Source of the DNA: Evansella alkalicola
GTDB taxonomy: Bacteria; Bacillota; Bacilli; Bacillales; Salisediminibacteriaceae
Direction: 5' to 3'
DNA length: 64,000 nucleotides
Assembly: GCF_019042735.1 (NCBI RefSeq)
Contig: NZ_JAHQCR010000021.1
Span: 1 to 64,000, forward strand
Both the position numbers and the translations under genes were made by a program. Shown here one piece after another: positions 42,282-50,974 of the stretch; the stretch's first letter is position 1; every line of letters starts with the position of its first letter. The notes beneath the pieces are model-generated. The model saw nothing but the letters and a program-made list of their open reading frames with translations, was not told the origin of the DNA and did not search any database.

Positions 42282-43590
42282 TGATTTCGTCCTCCTTCAC
42301 GCCAAACATGCGAGGTTTATTGTTTAGGATACGACTGTTAACCCATAACCCTAACAATAATCTCGATCCAAAGACTGCAGTTAAGAAGCTAGTCAAAATA
42401 CTCACAATGAGCATGACGGCAAATCCTTGAACCGCACTAGTCCCAAAATAGAACAGGACACTCGCTGCTAAAATTGTTGTAATATTGGCATCAAGAATGG
42501 TTGATAAGGAACGGCGACTACCAGCACGGAATGCACTCATCGTTGATTTCCCTGTACGAATTTCATCTTTAATCCGTTCATAAGTGATAATATTTGCATC
42601 TACTGCCATACCGACCCCTAAGATTAATGCGGCAATACCAGGCAATGTCAGAACCGCATTCATCCAATTAAATACGACAAGAACAATGTAAATATAGATA
42701 CTTAATGTAATGATCGCCATTATACCCATAAAGCGATAATAAATAACCATGTATGCAAATATTAATGCAATCCCAATAAAACCTGCAAAGATGGCCTGAT
42801 CCATAGCCCGTTCACCAAGAGATGCCCCAACAGCATTAGAATAAATTTCTTCTAATTCTACTGGCAACGCCCCAGCATTTAAAATACCAGCTAAATGCTG
42901 TGCTTCCTCAACGGTGAAGTCACCTGTTATCATAATGTCCGTTGTACGCAAAGTTTGTGACACACGTGGATCAGAAACAATTTTCGAATCCTCTTTTAAA
43001 ATTTCCTCAAAGTAGGAATCACCCTCCTCAAAATCCATCCAAATCGCCATGCGATTCTCTGGGGGATCAAGGTCCTTAAGCTCGGAAGTTATATCACCAA
43101 ATTTATCCGCATCATCAATTGTTACTAAGACAATCGGTGCGTTAGTGTCGGGATTGAAGCTTTGCCTCGCTCCCCCTTCTACTAAATCAGAACCATCAAG
43201 GAGCATGTTATCATGAACATCCCTAAGGGAGAGTCTTGCTTCCGTTGATAAAAGCTCCCTTGCTGCTTGTTGGTCTGACACACCAGCAAGCTGGACACGA
43301 ACACGATCGTCACCTTCAATGGTTACATTAGGTTCCGATACACCTAAAACATTAATACGTGCATTTAATGAAGCTACCGTATCCCTTAATAAATCCCTAT
43401 TAACAACTTGTCCTTCTTCTACAGGTCGAACTTCATATAAAACTTCAAAGCCGCCTTGTAAGTCCAGACCTAAACTAATATTTTCTGCATGGTCAGTGAC
43501 ATTAGTTGCGATCAGAGCTGCAAATGCTGCAACTATGACAAAAAATACAACAATAAGTCCACTTTTGACCCCTTTTCTCTTTTTACTCAT
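42271..43590 (-). CDS. secD: protein translocase subunit SecD
   Basis: 439 residues from ATG 43590, after GAGGAGGAG; the frame extends upstream through this site. A short basic N-terminus and one membrane helix are followed by SLGLDLQGGFEVLYEV, the periplasm-side P1 head domain (about 55-245), and then five helices with GIAALILGVGMAVDANIITYERIKDE (conserved Asp). It should pair with the overlapping secF product. The P1 domain is acidic, in keeping with other exported parts in this window. Confidence 0.95.
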   Translation of the reverse strand: MSKKRKGVKSGLIVVFFVIVAAFAALIATNVTDHAENISLGLDLQGGFEVLYEVRPVEEGQVVNRDLLRDTVASLNARINVLGVSEPNVTIEGDDRVRVQLAGVSDQQAARELLSTEARLSLRDVHDNMLLDGSDLVEGGARQSFNPDTNAPIVLVTIDDADKFGDITSELKDLDPPENRMAIWMDFEEGDSYFEEILKEDSKIVSDPRVSQTLRTTDIMITGDFTVEEAQHLAGILNAGALPVELEEIYSNAVGASLGERAMDQAIFAGFIGIALIFAYMVIYYRFMGIMAIITLSIYIYIVLVVFNWMNAVLTLPGIAALILGVGMAVDANIITYERIKDEIRTGKSTMSAFRAGSRRSLSTILDANITTILAASVLFYFGTSAVQGFAVMLIVSILTSFLTAVFGSRLLLGLWVNSRILNNKPRMFGVKEDEISEL

Positions 43591-43776
43591 GAATGAAGAC
43601 TCCTCCTCAAATGAAGACCCTAACCCAATTGACATTGTGTTAAGGATTTAAATTATGTATTGCTAAAATAAAAATGGGCTCTGTTAGAGTGAACATCGTA
43701 ATTTCTACAAAGCCCAAGAAATGATTACTCTCTATTATAGCGATGTTAAAAAATACCTGTCAATAATGGCTAGTCA
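43591..43776. other. intergenic region between comN and secD
   Basis: 186 bases with the comN terminator (about 43668-43715). The secD promoter presumably lies between the terminator and secD. Confidence 0.4.
43668..43715 (-). terminator. rho-independent terminator of comN
   Basis: On the minus strand GGGCTTTGT, a 22-base loop, ACAGAGCCC, then ATTTTTATTTTA. Nine base pairs with one G-T. Confidence 0.7.
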
Positions 43777-44100
43777 TTATTCTTTTAATGTACCTGATAA
43801 CTTTAAAGGCTCCCCATCTGAAAACAGATTAGGGGCTTTATAGGCTTGTAGCGTTAACCAATTCATATAATCATTTGCTTTTAAATGAAACAGTTGCGCT
43901 GTAATCCAATGGAATCGTATCTCAGAAGGAACATCAATTCTTGGAAGTTTTGCCATGAAACAGTTCCACACGTCCTCTTTTGAAACACGTCCATAACCAA
44001 AAATGAACCATTCTTCCGCCTTACTTTCTAAAACAACATCCATTTCCCTTTTCCACTTATCCCAATCAATATCTTTCAATTTCTGATTATCCTTCACCAT
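43777..44100 (-). CDS. comN: ComN-family post-transcriptional regulator (YrzD)
   Basis: 107 residues from ATG 44100, preceded by AAAGGGG; a longer frame overlaps the upstream gene and is not used. The protein matches the ComN/post_transc_reg family (WKREMDVVLESKAEEWFIFGYGRVSKEDVWNCF; HLKANDYMNWLTLQAY). In B. subtilis ComN controls the comE mRNA and interacts with DivIVA. It follows the DUF368 gene by only four bases. Confidence 0.9.
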   Translation of the reverse strand: MVKDNQKLKDIDWDKWKREMDVVLESKAEEWFIFGYGRVSKEDVWNCFMAKLPRIDVPSEIRFHWITAQLFHLKANDYMNWLTLQAYKAPNLFSDGEPLKLSGTLKE

Positions 44101-44104
44101 TAAT

Positions 44105-44908
44105 CTACCCCTTTGAGCCAAGTAAAATTGCTGTACTAGCACCTGCTATAAAAGTAATGAGACTAGGAAAAATAACATAAACGCTACTAATCCCTGGATA
44201 GACGACCACTAATGAACCAAGGACTAAACCGATTATAGCTGCATACGTCATATACGGGTAATTATCTAATAAGTATTTGATTAGTCTACTACAAACAAAA
44301 AATCCAATTATCACTCCTGTACCAATCACTAAAATGATTGGTAGATTAAGGGTGGATATTGCCTCAATTGCTGTTTCATATACCCCTAATAAAAGCATTA
44401 CAAGGGAGCCACTTATTCCAGGTAGTAGCATAGCTATACTTGCTAACCAACCTGCCCCAAATAACCATAAAACATTATCAAAACTTAGTGATTCTATGAT
44501 GGCACCATCTGATGTTGCAAAGAACTCCATACTTCCAACCAGAACAGCTGCGATAACAATTGCTAGATAATGCCCAACCTTAAAAGTTGTCTTCACTTTT
44601 GCTTTACGAATTAATAACGGTATGATCCCTACAATTAATCCTAAGAAGAAAAAACGAGTAGGTTCAGGATGGCTTTCTAGCAGCCACTTCATTACTCTAC
44701 TAAGGGAAAAAAGGGCTAAGAGCATCCCTATTCCTAATGGCAATAGAAACAACACATGCTCCTTCCAATCTTTACTGAAGAGACCATTAATAGCTTGAAT
44801 TAATCGATCGTAAATACCAAGTAAAATTGCAATCGTACCACTACTAACACCGGGGATAAGCTCCGTTATTCCCATCATAGCACCACGATAAAGGTTTTTC
44901 CATTCCAC
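44105..44908 (-). CDS. DUF368 membrane protein, undecaprenyl-phosphate carrier family (PopT-like)
   Basis: 267 residues with eight to nine membrane segments. Two inverted halves are visible, each with a glycine/serine re-entrant motif: MGITELIPGVSSGTIAILLG (13-32) and MLLPGISGSLVMLLLGVYE. DUF368 proteins (PopT) together with DedA proteins were identified as carriers that return undecaprenyl phosphate to the inner leaflet for cell-wall synthesis. The gene precedes comN by four bases and diverges from spoVB, a MurJ-like lipid flippase. In B. subtilis I know of no DUF368 gene at this place. Family certain; transport activity inferred. Confidence 0.88.
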   Translation of the reverse strand: MEWKNLYRGAMMGITELIPGVSSGTIAILLGIYDRLIQAINGLFSKDWKEHVLFLLPLGIGMLLALFSLSRVMKWLLESHPEPTRFFFLGLIVGIIPLLIRKAKVKTTFKVGHYLAIVIAAVLVGSMEFFATSDGAIIESLSFDNVLWLFGAGWLASIAMLLPGISGSLVMLLLGVYETAIEAISTLNLPIILVIGTGVIIGFFVCSRLIKYLLDNYPYMTYAAIIGLVLGSLVVVYPGISSVYVIFPSLITFIAGASTAILLGSKG

Positions 44909-45045
44909 TAACCATTCTCCTATCTCTTTGTAATCTTAGCTTTGTTGTATATTTTTATATAACTTGTCATGCTTGACCCCCTTTCAAGCATATACATATT
45001 TAGAGTAAAAATCTATGATTTTTTTATAGAAAGTAGGGGCTGTTT

Positions 45046-46599
45046 ATGTCGAGACAATCCTTTATAAAAGGAGCGTTTATTTTAATAATTGCTGGCTTAA
45101 TAACCCGTATTCTAGGGTTTATAAACAAAATTGTTGTTGCCAGAATAATGGGATCAGAAGGTGTAGGACTATATATGATGGCTGTCCCTACCCTTTTACT
45201 AATTATCACACTAACACAACTAGGACTTCCAGTCGCCATATCAAAGCTTGTAGCTGAGGCAGATACTGATAATGACAGAGCTAGAATTAAGCGTATATTA
45301 GTAGTATCCCTTTCCATTACAGGTGTGTTAAGTATTATTTTTACTATATTAATGATTATTGGCGCCCCGCTCATTTCTCAAACACTATTAACAGATTCTC
45401 GGGCGTTTTATCCTTTAATTGCCATATCGCCTATCGTTCCAGTCGTAGCCATATCAGCCGTTTTACGAGGCTACTTCCAGGGACTACAAAACATGAAGCC
45501 GACTGCAATTTCACAGGTAATTGAACAAGTTGTCAGAATTGCCCTTGTTGCTACTTTCACAACGGCATTTCTACCTTACGGAATTGAATTTGCCGCTGCT
45601 GGTGCCATGTTTTCAGTTGTATTAGGTGAATTAGCATCACTTATTTTCATGATAACTATGTTCAAACAAAAAAAACGATTCAGAATGCGTAAACGTTTTT
45701 TCGTATATGCGAAAGAAGGTAAGAATACATTAAATGATCTACTTTCCATCGCCTTACCAACAACTGGAAGTAGATTGATTGGCTCAGTATCTTACTTCTT
45801 TGAGCCAATTGTTGTTGCACAAAGCTTAGCACTAGCTGGTGTTGCAACTGCTGTTGCAACATCTCAATACGGGGAGTTATCAGGCTATGTCATACCAATG
45901 CTTCTACTTCCAACATTCATAACACATTCATTATCTGTTTCTCTAGTGCCAGCGATTAGTGAAGCGTCACATCAAAATAATTATGGCCTTATCCATCATA
46001 GGTTGGCACAAGCCCTACGTTTAGCCTTAGTAGCAGGTGGAGGATCCGTTGTTGTCCTTTACGTATTTGCAGAACCAATTATGGAACTGGTTTATCATGC
46101 ACCGACTGTGGCTGTTTATTTAAAAATTATGGCTCCATTTAGTATCTTTTTATTTTTCCAGTCACCATTACAAGCTTCACTTCAAGCGTTAGGACTTGCA
46201 AAAGCAGCTATGATTAACAGTTTTATTGGAGCATTTGTAAAAATCGCAGCAATTTTTGCATTAGCCTCAAGACCTGAATTAGGTATTATGGGTGCAGCAT
46301 TAGCAATCGTTATCGGGTTCTTATTAGTAACCTTTTTACATTTTGCTACAGTGGTTAAAGCCATTAGTTTCACATTAAATATAAGGGAAATATTAAAGGT
46401 TGTCGGAGCAATTGTGGTAACAGGCACTGTATCTTTCTGGATATGGGAGAAACAATTATTTGCAACAAGCTTATTGATGAATACAATTAGCTCATTATTA
46501 GTAGCAGGAATAATTTACTTCACCTTAATCATTATTTTAGGACTTATTAAAAAAGAAGAGCTGTCACGCATCCCGCTAATAAATCGCTGGTTTAATTAA
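45046..46599 (+). CDS. spoVB: stage V sporulation protein B (MOP-family flippase)
   Basis: 517 residues with about 14 membrane helices of the MATE/MOP type (SRQSFIKGAFILIIAGLITRILGFINKIVVARIMGSEGVGLYMM at the start; IPMLLLPTFITHSLSVSLVPAISEA in the middle). SpoVB is needed for spore cortex and is a putative peptidoglycan-precursor flippase. Its plus-strand orientation and place between comN and the DUF421 gene match B. subtilis. A strong terminator follows. Confidence 0.94.
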   Translation: MSRQSFIKGAFILIIAGLITRILGFINKIVVARIMGSEGVGLYMMAVPTLLLIITLTQLGLPVAISKLVAEADTDNDRARIKRILVVSLSITGVLSIIFTILMIIGAPLISQTLLTDSRAFYPLIAISPIVPVVAISAVLRGYFQGLQNMKPTAISQVIEQVVRIALVATFTTAFLPYGIEFAAAGAMFSVVLGELASLIFMITMFKQKKRFRMRKRFFVYAKEGKNTLNDLLSIALPTTGSRLIGSVSYFFEPIVVAQSLALAGVATAVATSQYGELSGYVIPMLLLPTFITHSLSVSLVPAISEASHQNNYGLIHHRLAQALRLALVAGGGSVVVLYVFAEPIMELVYHAPTVAVYLKIMAPFSIFLFFQSPLQASLQALGLAKAAMINSFIGAFVKIAAIFALASRPELGIMGAALAIVIGFLLVTFLHFATVVKAISFTLNIREILKVVGAIVVTGTVSFWIWEKQLFATSLLMNTISSLLVAGIIYFTLIIILGLIKKEELSRIPLINRWFN

Positions 46600-46643
46600 A
46601 TAAGGTGCCAACGCAAGTGATTTAACGGTCCCTTTCTCAACAA

Positions 46644-46700
46644 GCATAGCCTACTTACGACACTTTCATGAAAAAGCATCGTAAGTAGGCTATACATTTT
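46644..46700 (+). terminator. rho-independent terminator of spoVB
   Basis: A 15-base-pair perfect stem ATAGCCTACTTACGA / TCGTAAGTAGGCTAT around an 18-base loop, followed by ACATTTTTTATAC. Confidence 0.9.
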
Positions 46701-47354
46701 TTATACATCTATTAGATCTACAAACAGCTCATCATTTTTATCTAAAGCACAATATGATATATGCTTTACTTCTCGAAATCCACGCTTCCTCAATTCCTGT
46801 CTTAACCATAATTGTGTCTTCCCTAATTGTTTTAAGTGATCATTTTGAATCTTACCATCTAAAATCAAAGGTAGCGGTAAGAAGCTTCCCTTTGTTGGAT
46901 CCGTACCTGGTTCCTTTTTAACTACAGATAAATCTCCAGATGGCTCAAGAATTGCAAATTCAACATCTGATAAGTATTTCACATTATTTTGCCTTAACTG
47001 CATCATTAAGTCATCAAAATTATAACGCTGTTTTCTCATTTCCTTTTCATCAATTTCACCTTTTCGAATAATAACCGATGGACTCCCATCAATGAATTTT
47101 CGCAACTTCTCACTCTTTAATGATATGAAGGCAAGGCTTATTTGAATTCCCATTAATAAAATCATCGGGACAATTTGTCTTGCCATTGGTGTTTCTACAT
47201 TTTCAATCGAGATAACTGCTAATTCTGCCAACATGATGGAAACAACGAAGTCAACAACGGATAGTTCACCAATTTCTCTTTTGCCCATTAAACGAAAAAC
47301 TAGGAGGATGACAATGTAAATAACAATTGTCCTTGTTACCATTGTTCCTAACAC
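46701..47354 (-). CDS. DUF421 membrane protein (YetF/YrbG family)
   Basis: 217 residues from GTG 47354, eight bases after GGGGAGG; the ATG at 47378 precedes this site and has none of its own. Three N-terminal membrane segments are followed by two small soluble domains (KREIGELSVVDFVVSIMLAELAV; SPSVIIRKGEIDEKEMRKQRYNFDDLMMQLR). DUF421 proteins are of unknown function; some are linked to spore or membrane homeostasis. B. subtilis yrbG sits at the same place next to spoVB. Confidence 0.88.
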   Translation of the reverse strand: MLGTMVTRTIVIYIVILLVFRLMGKREIGELSVVDFVVSIMLAELAVISIENVETPMARQIVPMILLMGIQISLAFISLKSEKLRKFIDGSPSVIIRKGEIDEKEMRKQRYNFDDLMMQLRQNNVKYLSDVEFAILEPSGDLSVVKKEPGTDPTKGSFLPLPLILDGKIQNDHLKQLGKTQLWLRQELRKRGFREVKHISYCALDKNDELFVDLIDV

Positions 47355-47460
47355 AAAAAAGTCCTCCCCTCGTATCATTCATACTACATCGTTATTTTTT
47401 CCCACGATGAAAAATAAATGAATGACATCCGTTGGAAGGACAGGAAATAAGTTTGGTAGA

Positions 47461-48750
47461 CTATTGGAAAAAAATTAAGTATCTGAAATAGATGTAAAAG
47501 CTTGAAATTACAAAGGAAACAATAGCTGTTGGCGCTCCCACCTTTAAGAAGTCCATATACGTAAATGGTTGCTTAGCTTTCATGGCAAGACCAGCAACAA
47601 TGACATTAGAACTTGCACCGATTAAGGTTGCATTACCACCCAAGCACGCCCCTAGAGCCAGTGCCCACCATAATGGATCTAAGTTACTCATACCATATTC
47701 TTGAAATTCTAAAATTACTGGTATCATCGCCGCTACAAAAGGTATATTGTCCACAAACCCAGACAGTATTCCAGATGCCCATAAAATGAGTAGCGATGTT
47801 TTGGGAAGATCTCCATCAGTATAATGAATAATTGACTTCGCTATTTCGTCAATAATTCCTACTTCTTTCAATCCTCCGACCAACATAAACAATCCAACGA
47901 AGAAAAACAAGGTAACCCACTCTACAGCCTGAAAAACCTCTTCTGTTTGCTTATCCTCATGGGTGAGTAACATTAGTAATAATGCCCCGGCCATTGCCAC
48001 ACTGGTTAATTCCACTTCTAGCAAAGGTTGAGCAACAAAACCAACTGTAGTCAAGGTTAAGACTGTTACGGATTTAAATAATAACCCCTTATCCCCTAAG
48101 TATTTTTTCGGATCAATTACCATAAGTTCCTCTTGATATACGGAAGAAACATGAAGCTGATTGCGATAAAGCGCACAAACACCAAACATAATAGTTACAT
48201 AAATCACCACTACAATAGGCCCTAGGTGAATGAGGAAGTCATTAAAGGTTAAATGATCTACCGCCTGTCCAATCATTAAGTTCGGAGGGTCTCCAATTAA
48301 TGTAGCCGTTCCCCCAATGTTTGATGCTAATATAACAGAAAGCAAATAGGGGATTGCAGACACACGTAAAAGATTGGTTAAAGTAAGTACTATAGGTACT
48401 AATAACAAAACAGTCGTAACATTATTTAGGAAAGCAGATCCAACAGCTGTCAATGTGGATACAACAACTAATAATGGAATCGGCCTTCCCTTCACCATTT
48501 TCGCTAATGTTATCGCTATATATTCAAAAAAACCACTTTGACTGGTTATTGATACTAAAATCATCATCGAAAGTAATAAGACGATTGTATGCCAGTCTAT
48601 ATGATTTAGAAATGCACTATTTAAATCCAATACCCCCGCAAACAGCATTAAAATTCCACCGAGACATGCAACGAGTGCTCGATTTAATTTCTCACTTATG
48701 ATGAATATGTAACTAATTATAAAAATCAGTAGTGCTAACATCCATTCCAT
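47461..48750 (-). CDS. ArsB/NhaD-superfamily ion transporter
   Basis: 429 residues from ATG 48750, nine bases after AAGGGGAGG; an ATG six bases earlier lies too close to it. About 11-12 membrane segments of the ion-transporter superfamily: HIDWHTIVLLLSMMILVS, NNVTTVLLLVPIVLTL, LASNIGGTATLIGDPPNLMIG (the family's signature loop) and a second repeat SGFVDNIPFVAAMIPVI with CLGGNATLIGASSNVIVAGLA. Members carry arsenite, sodium or dicarboxylates; no ars genes accompany it. In an alkaliphile an Na+/H+ antiport role is plausible but not shown. Confidence 0.85.
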   Translation of the reverse strand: MEWMLALLIFIISYIFIISEKLNRALVACLGGILMLFAGVLDLNSAFLNHIDWHTIVLLLSMMILVSITSQSGFFEYIAITLAKMVKGRPIPLLVVVSTLTAVGSAFLNNVTTVLLLVPIVLTLTNLLRVSAIPYLLSVILASNIGGTATLIGDPPNLMIGQAVDHLTFNDFLIHLGPIVVVIYVTIMFGVCALYRNQLHVSSVYQEELMVIDPKKYLGDKGLLFKSVTVLTLTTVGFVAQPLLEVELTSVAMAGALLLMLLTHEDKQTEEVFQAVEWVTLFFFVGLFMLVGGLKEVGIIDEIAKSIIHYTDGDLPKTSLLILWASGILSGFVDNIPFVAAMIPVILEFQEYGMSNLDPLWWALALGACLGGNATLIGASSNVIVAGLAMKAKQPFTYMDFLKVGAPTAIVSFVISSFYIYFRYLIFFQ

Positions 48751-48926
48751 GAACATGCCCCTCCCCTTCATCGTTACATTGTATGTACGAGCAAGGACAA
48801 ACATGTTTTAAACCTTAAACTTGTCTAACATATTTTCGTGAACTGTTCTCATGACGAAAAAAGCTCGTCTAATTTTTTCAGAACTGAATATGCATGAAAT
48901 AAAGATATATAAGGGGAGGTATGTTC

Positions 48927-49304
48927 ATGCAAAATCGTCTTTTTACCAGCGCTCTGTATGGAATTTTAACCATACTAATATTAGTCATTTTAGCAAGTCT
49001 GGTAAGCTCCACAATATTGCGATTTACGTCTATTGAGGAAGGGAATTTCACTTGGATTCTTTTAGGTTTTTCCTTTTTAGCAGTGTTTGTAGGTGGCTTC
49101 ATATCAGGTGGAAGGTCAGGTCAAAAAGGTTGGTTAGCTGGAGGAACAACTGCTGTTCTTTATACTTTAGTCATCTTTTTTGTCCAGTTTCTTGGATTTA
49201 ATGAGGCATTTGATGCTCAACAATGGCTCATTCATAGCGGTTACCTTATTGCAGCAGTATTCGGTGGTATTTTTGGTGTAAATGTTAGGGGAGAATCATA
49301 TTAA
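48927..49304 (+). CDS. yrzE: YrzE-like TIGR04086 family membrane protein
   Basis: 125 residues from ATG 48927, seven bases after GGGGAGG; the ATG at 48921 touches the ribosome binding site. Four membrane helices in two pairs: helix 1 at about 5-30, helix 2 at about 40-60 with GGFISGGRSGQKGWLAGG, and two further helices ending AAVFGGIFGVNVRGE. Function unknown. Its position between the spoVB region and yajC and its reverse orientation agree with B. subtilis yrzE. Confidence 0.85.
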   Translation: MQNRLFTSALYGILTILILVILASLVSSTILRFTSIEEGNFTWILLGFSFLAVFVGGFISGGRSGQKGWLAGGTTAVLYTLVIFFVQFLGFNEAFDAQQWLIHSGYLIAAVFGGIFGVNVRGESY

Positions 49305-49321
49305 GACCAACAGGTTCTAGT

Positions 49322-49356
49322 GAAAAACCGATTTCCATCAGGAAATCGGTTTTTTA
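49322..49356. terminator. bidirectional terminator between yrzE and yajC
   Basis: AAAAACCGATTTCC-ATCA-GGAAATCGGTTTTT: a 14-base-pair stem with T-runs on both strands, between the convergent yrzE and yajC. Confidence 0.92.
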
Positions 49357-49372
49357 ACTTTGTAATTAAGGA

Positions 49373-49624
49373 TTAATCTTTGTTTAAAACGTCACGAACT
49401 GCTTGACGATCAAATGTTAATTTACCAGAACCTACATCGATAACAATGACATCCTCGTCCATCGCATCAATAGTACCATGTAGACCACCAATAGTAACGA
49501 TTTTATCACCTTTTTGAAGTGCAGAATGCATCTCACGAACTTTCTTTTGACGCTTTTGTTGCGGTCTAATTAAAAGGAAATAAAAGATCGCAAACATTAA
49601 TAATAAAGGAATTATCGCTTCCAT
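49373..49624 (-). CDS. yajC: preprotein translocase accessory subunit YajC
   Basis: 83 residues from ATG 49624; the GTG at 49636 overlaps the AAAGGGGTG site. A single N-terminal membrane helix (IIPLLLMFAIFYFLLI) and the RPQQKRQKKVREMHSALQKGDKIVTIGGLHGTI motif identify YajC. It associates with SecDF. It lies upstream of the secD/secF region as in many Firmicutes and follows tgt by 180 bases. Confidence 0.95.
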   Translation of the reverse strand: MEAIIPLLLMFAIFYFLLIRPQQKRQKKVREMHSALQKGDKIVTIGGLHGTIDAMDEDVIVIDVGSGKLTFDRQAVRDVLNKD

Positions 49625-49804
49625 TATGTATTTCACCCCTTTCAGCTGACAAACACCGTTGCCTCCGCTTAAAAAAGTAACGTGCTAAAGGCTATCTTAT
49701 TTATCAAATTTCTATTGTTAACTAAAGTTGTCTTACCCATACTATTTTAGACAATAAAGGGGAATAAAATCAACAAAAACCTATTTCGAAATATAAATAT
49801 CGCT

Positions 49805-50941
49805 TTAGAAGTTTTTCGCGTTAGGCTTATTAAACCCGTAAGCTTCGAAGAATTCTTCACGATAATCAAGTAAACGATCTTCTCGAATGGCTTGACGAAC
49901 ATTTTCCATTAACTTCAATAGAAAATGTAAGTTATGATATGTTGTAAGCCTTAATCCAAAAGTCTCATTCGCTTTAATTAAATGCCTAATATAAGCTCTG
50001 CTATAATTCTTACATGTATAACAGTCACAGTTTTCATCAATTGGTCCAAAATCCCTCGCATACTTCGCATTACGTACTACGAGTCTTCCCTCACTAGTCA
50101 TTAATGTCCCATTTCTTGCAATTCGAGTAGGTAGTACACAATCAAACATATCCACACCTCTAATTGAACCATCGACTAGAGAATCAGGTGAACCAACTCC
50201 CATTAAATATCTTGGCTTGTCATGAGGTAGCAGTGGTGTTGTGTACTCAAGAACCTCATTCATTATATCCTTTGGTTCCCCAACGGACAACCCACCGATT
50301 GCATACCCTGGAAAGTCCATAGATACTAAGTCTTTAGCGCTCTGTCTTCTTAATTCTTCATATTCGCCACCTTGAACAATCGCAAACAACCCTTGATCAT
50401 GTGGACGTTGATGTGCCCCTAAACATCTTTCAGCCCAGCGGCTTGTCCTTTCAACAGATGCCTTCATATAATCATATTCTGCAGGATAAGGTGGACACTC
50501 ATCAAATGCCATCATAATGTCTGGACCTAATGCATTTTGTATCTCCATTGCTTTTTCCGGGCTAAGGAACATTTTTTCACCACTTAAGTGGTTTCTAAAT
50601 TCCACACCCTCTTCCGTAATTTTTCTCATATCACTTAAGCTAAAAACCTGAAAACCACCAGAATCAGTAAGGATTGGACGGTCCCAGTTCATGAATTTGT
50701 GCAGTCCACCTGCTTCTTTAATAATTTCATGTCCTGGTCTGAGCCAGAGATGATACGTATTGCTTAAAATTATTTTAGCTCCCATTTCTTTTAGGTCTTC
50801 CGGGCTCATTGTTTTTACAGTTGCAAGGGTTCCAACTGGCATAAACATAGGCGTTTCAAAAGACCCATGTGGAGTATGAACTATGCCGAGTCTTGCACCA
50901 GATTGTTTACATGTTTTTATGTGTTCATAAGTAATAGCCAA
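49805..50941 (-). CDS. tgt: tRNA-guanine transglycosylase
   Basis: 378 residues, TTG start with AAGGAAGTG upstream. It exchanges guanine-34 for preQ1 in tRNA. Signatures: TPMFMPVGTLATVK, LTDSGGFQVFSLSDMRKI (catalytic Asp), FDECPPYPAEYDY, GGLSVGEPKD, and the C-terminal zinc site CDCYTCKNYSRAYIRHL with a following His. It forms an operon with queA (33 bases apart). Confidence 0.97.
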   Translation of the reverse strand: MAITYEHIKTCKQSGARLGIVHTPHGSFETPMFMPVGTLATVKTMSPEDLKEMGAKIILSNTYHLWLRPGHEIIKEAGGLHKFMNWDRPILTDSGGFQVFSLSDMRKITEEGVEFRNHLSGEKMFLSPEKAMEIQNALGPDIMMAFDECPPYPAEYDYMKASVERTSRWAERCLGAHQRPHDQGLFAIVQGGEYEELRRQSAKDLVSMDFPGYAIGGLSVGEPKDIMNEVLEYTTPLLPHDKPRYLMGVGSPDSLVDGSIRGVDMFDCVLPTRIARNGTLMTSEGRLVVRNAKYARDFGPIDENCDCYTCKNYSRAYIRHLIKANETFGLRLTTYHNLHFLLKLMENVRQAIREDRLLDYREEFFEAYGFNKPNAKNF

Positions 50942-50974
50942 ATTTTCACACTTCCTTCTTTATAACTTCACATT

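Noticed and set aside
42028..43651. Plus-strand open frames opposite secD and secF
   Set aside because: Shadows of the real genes: no ribosome binding sites, and the opposite strand has complete conserved domains.
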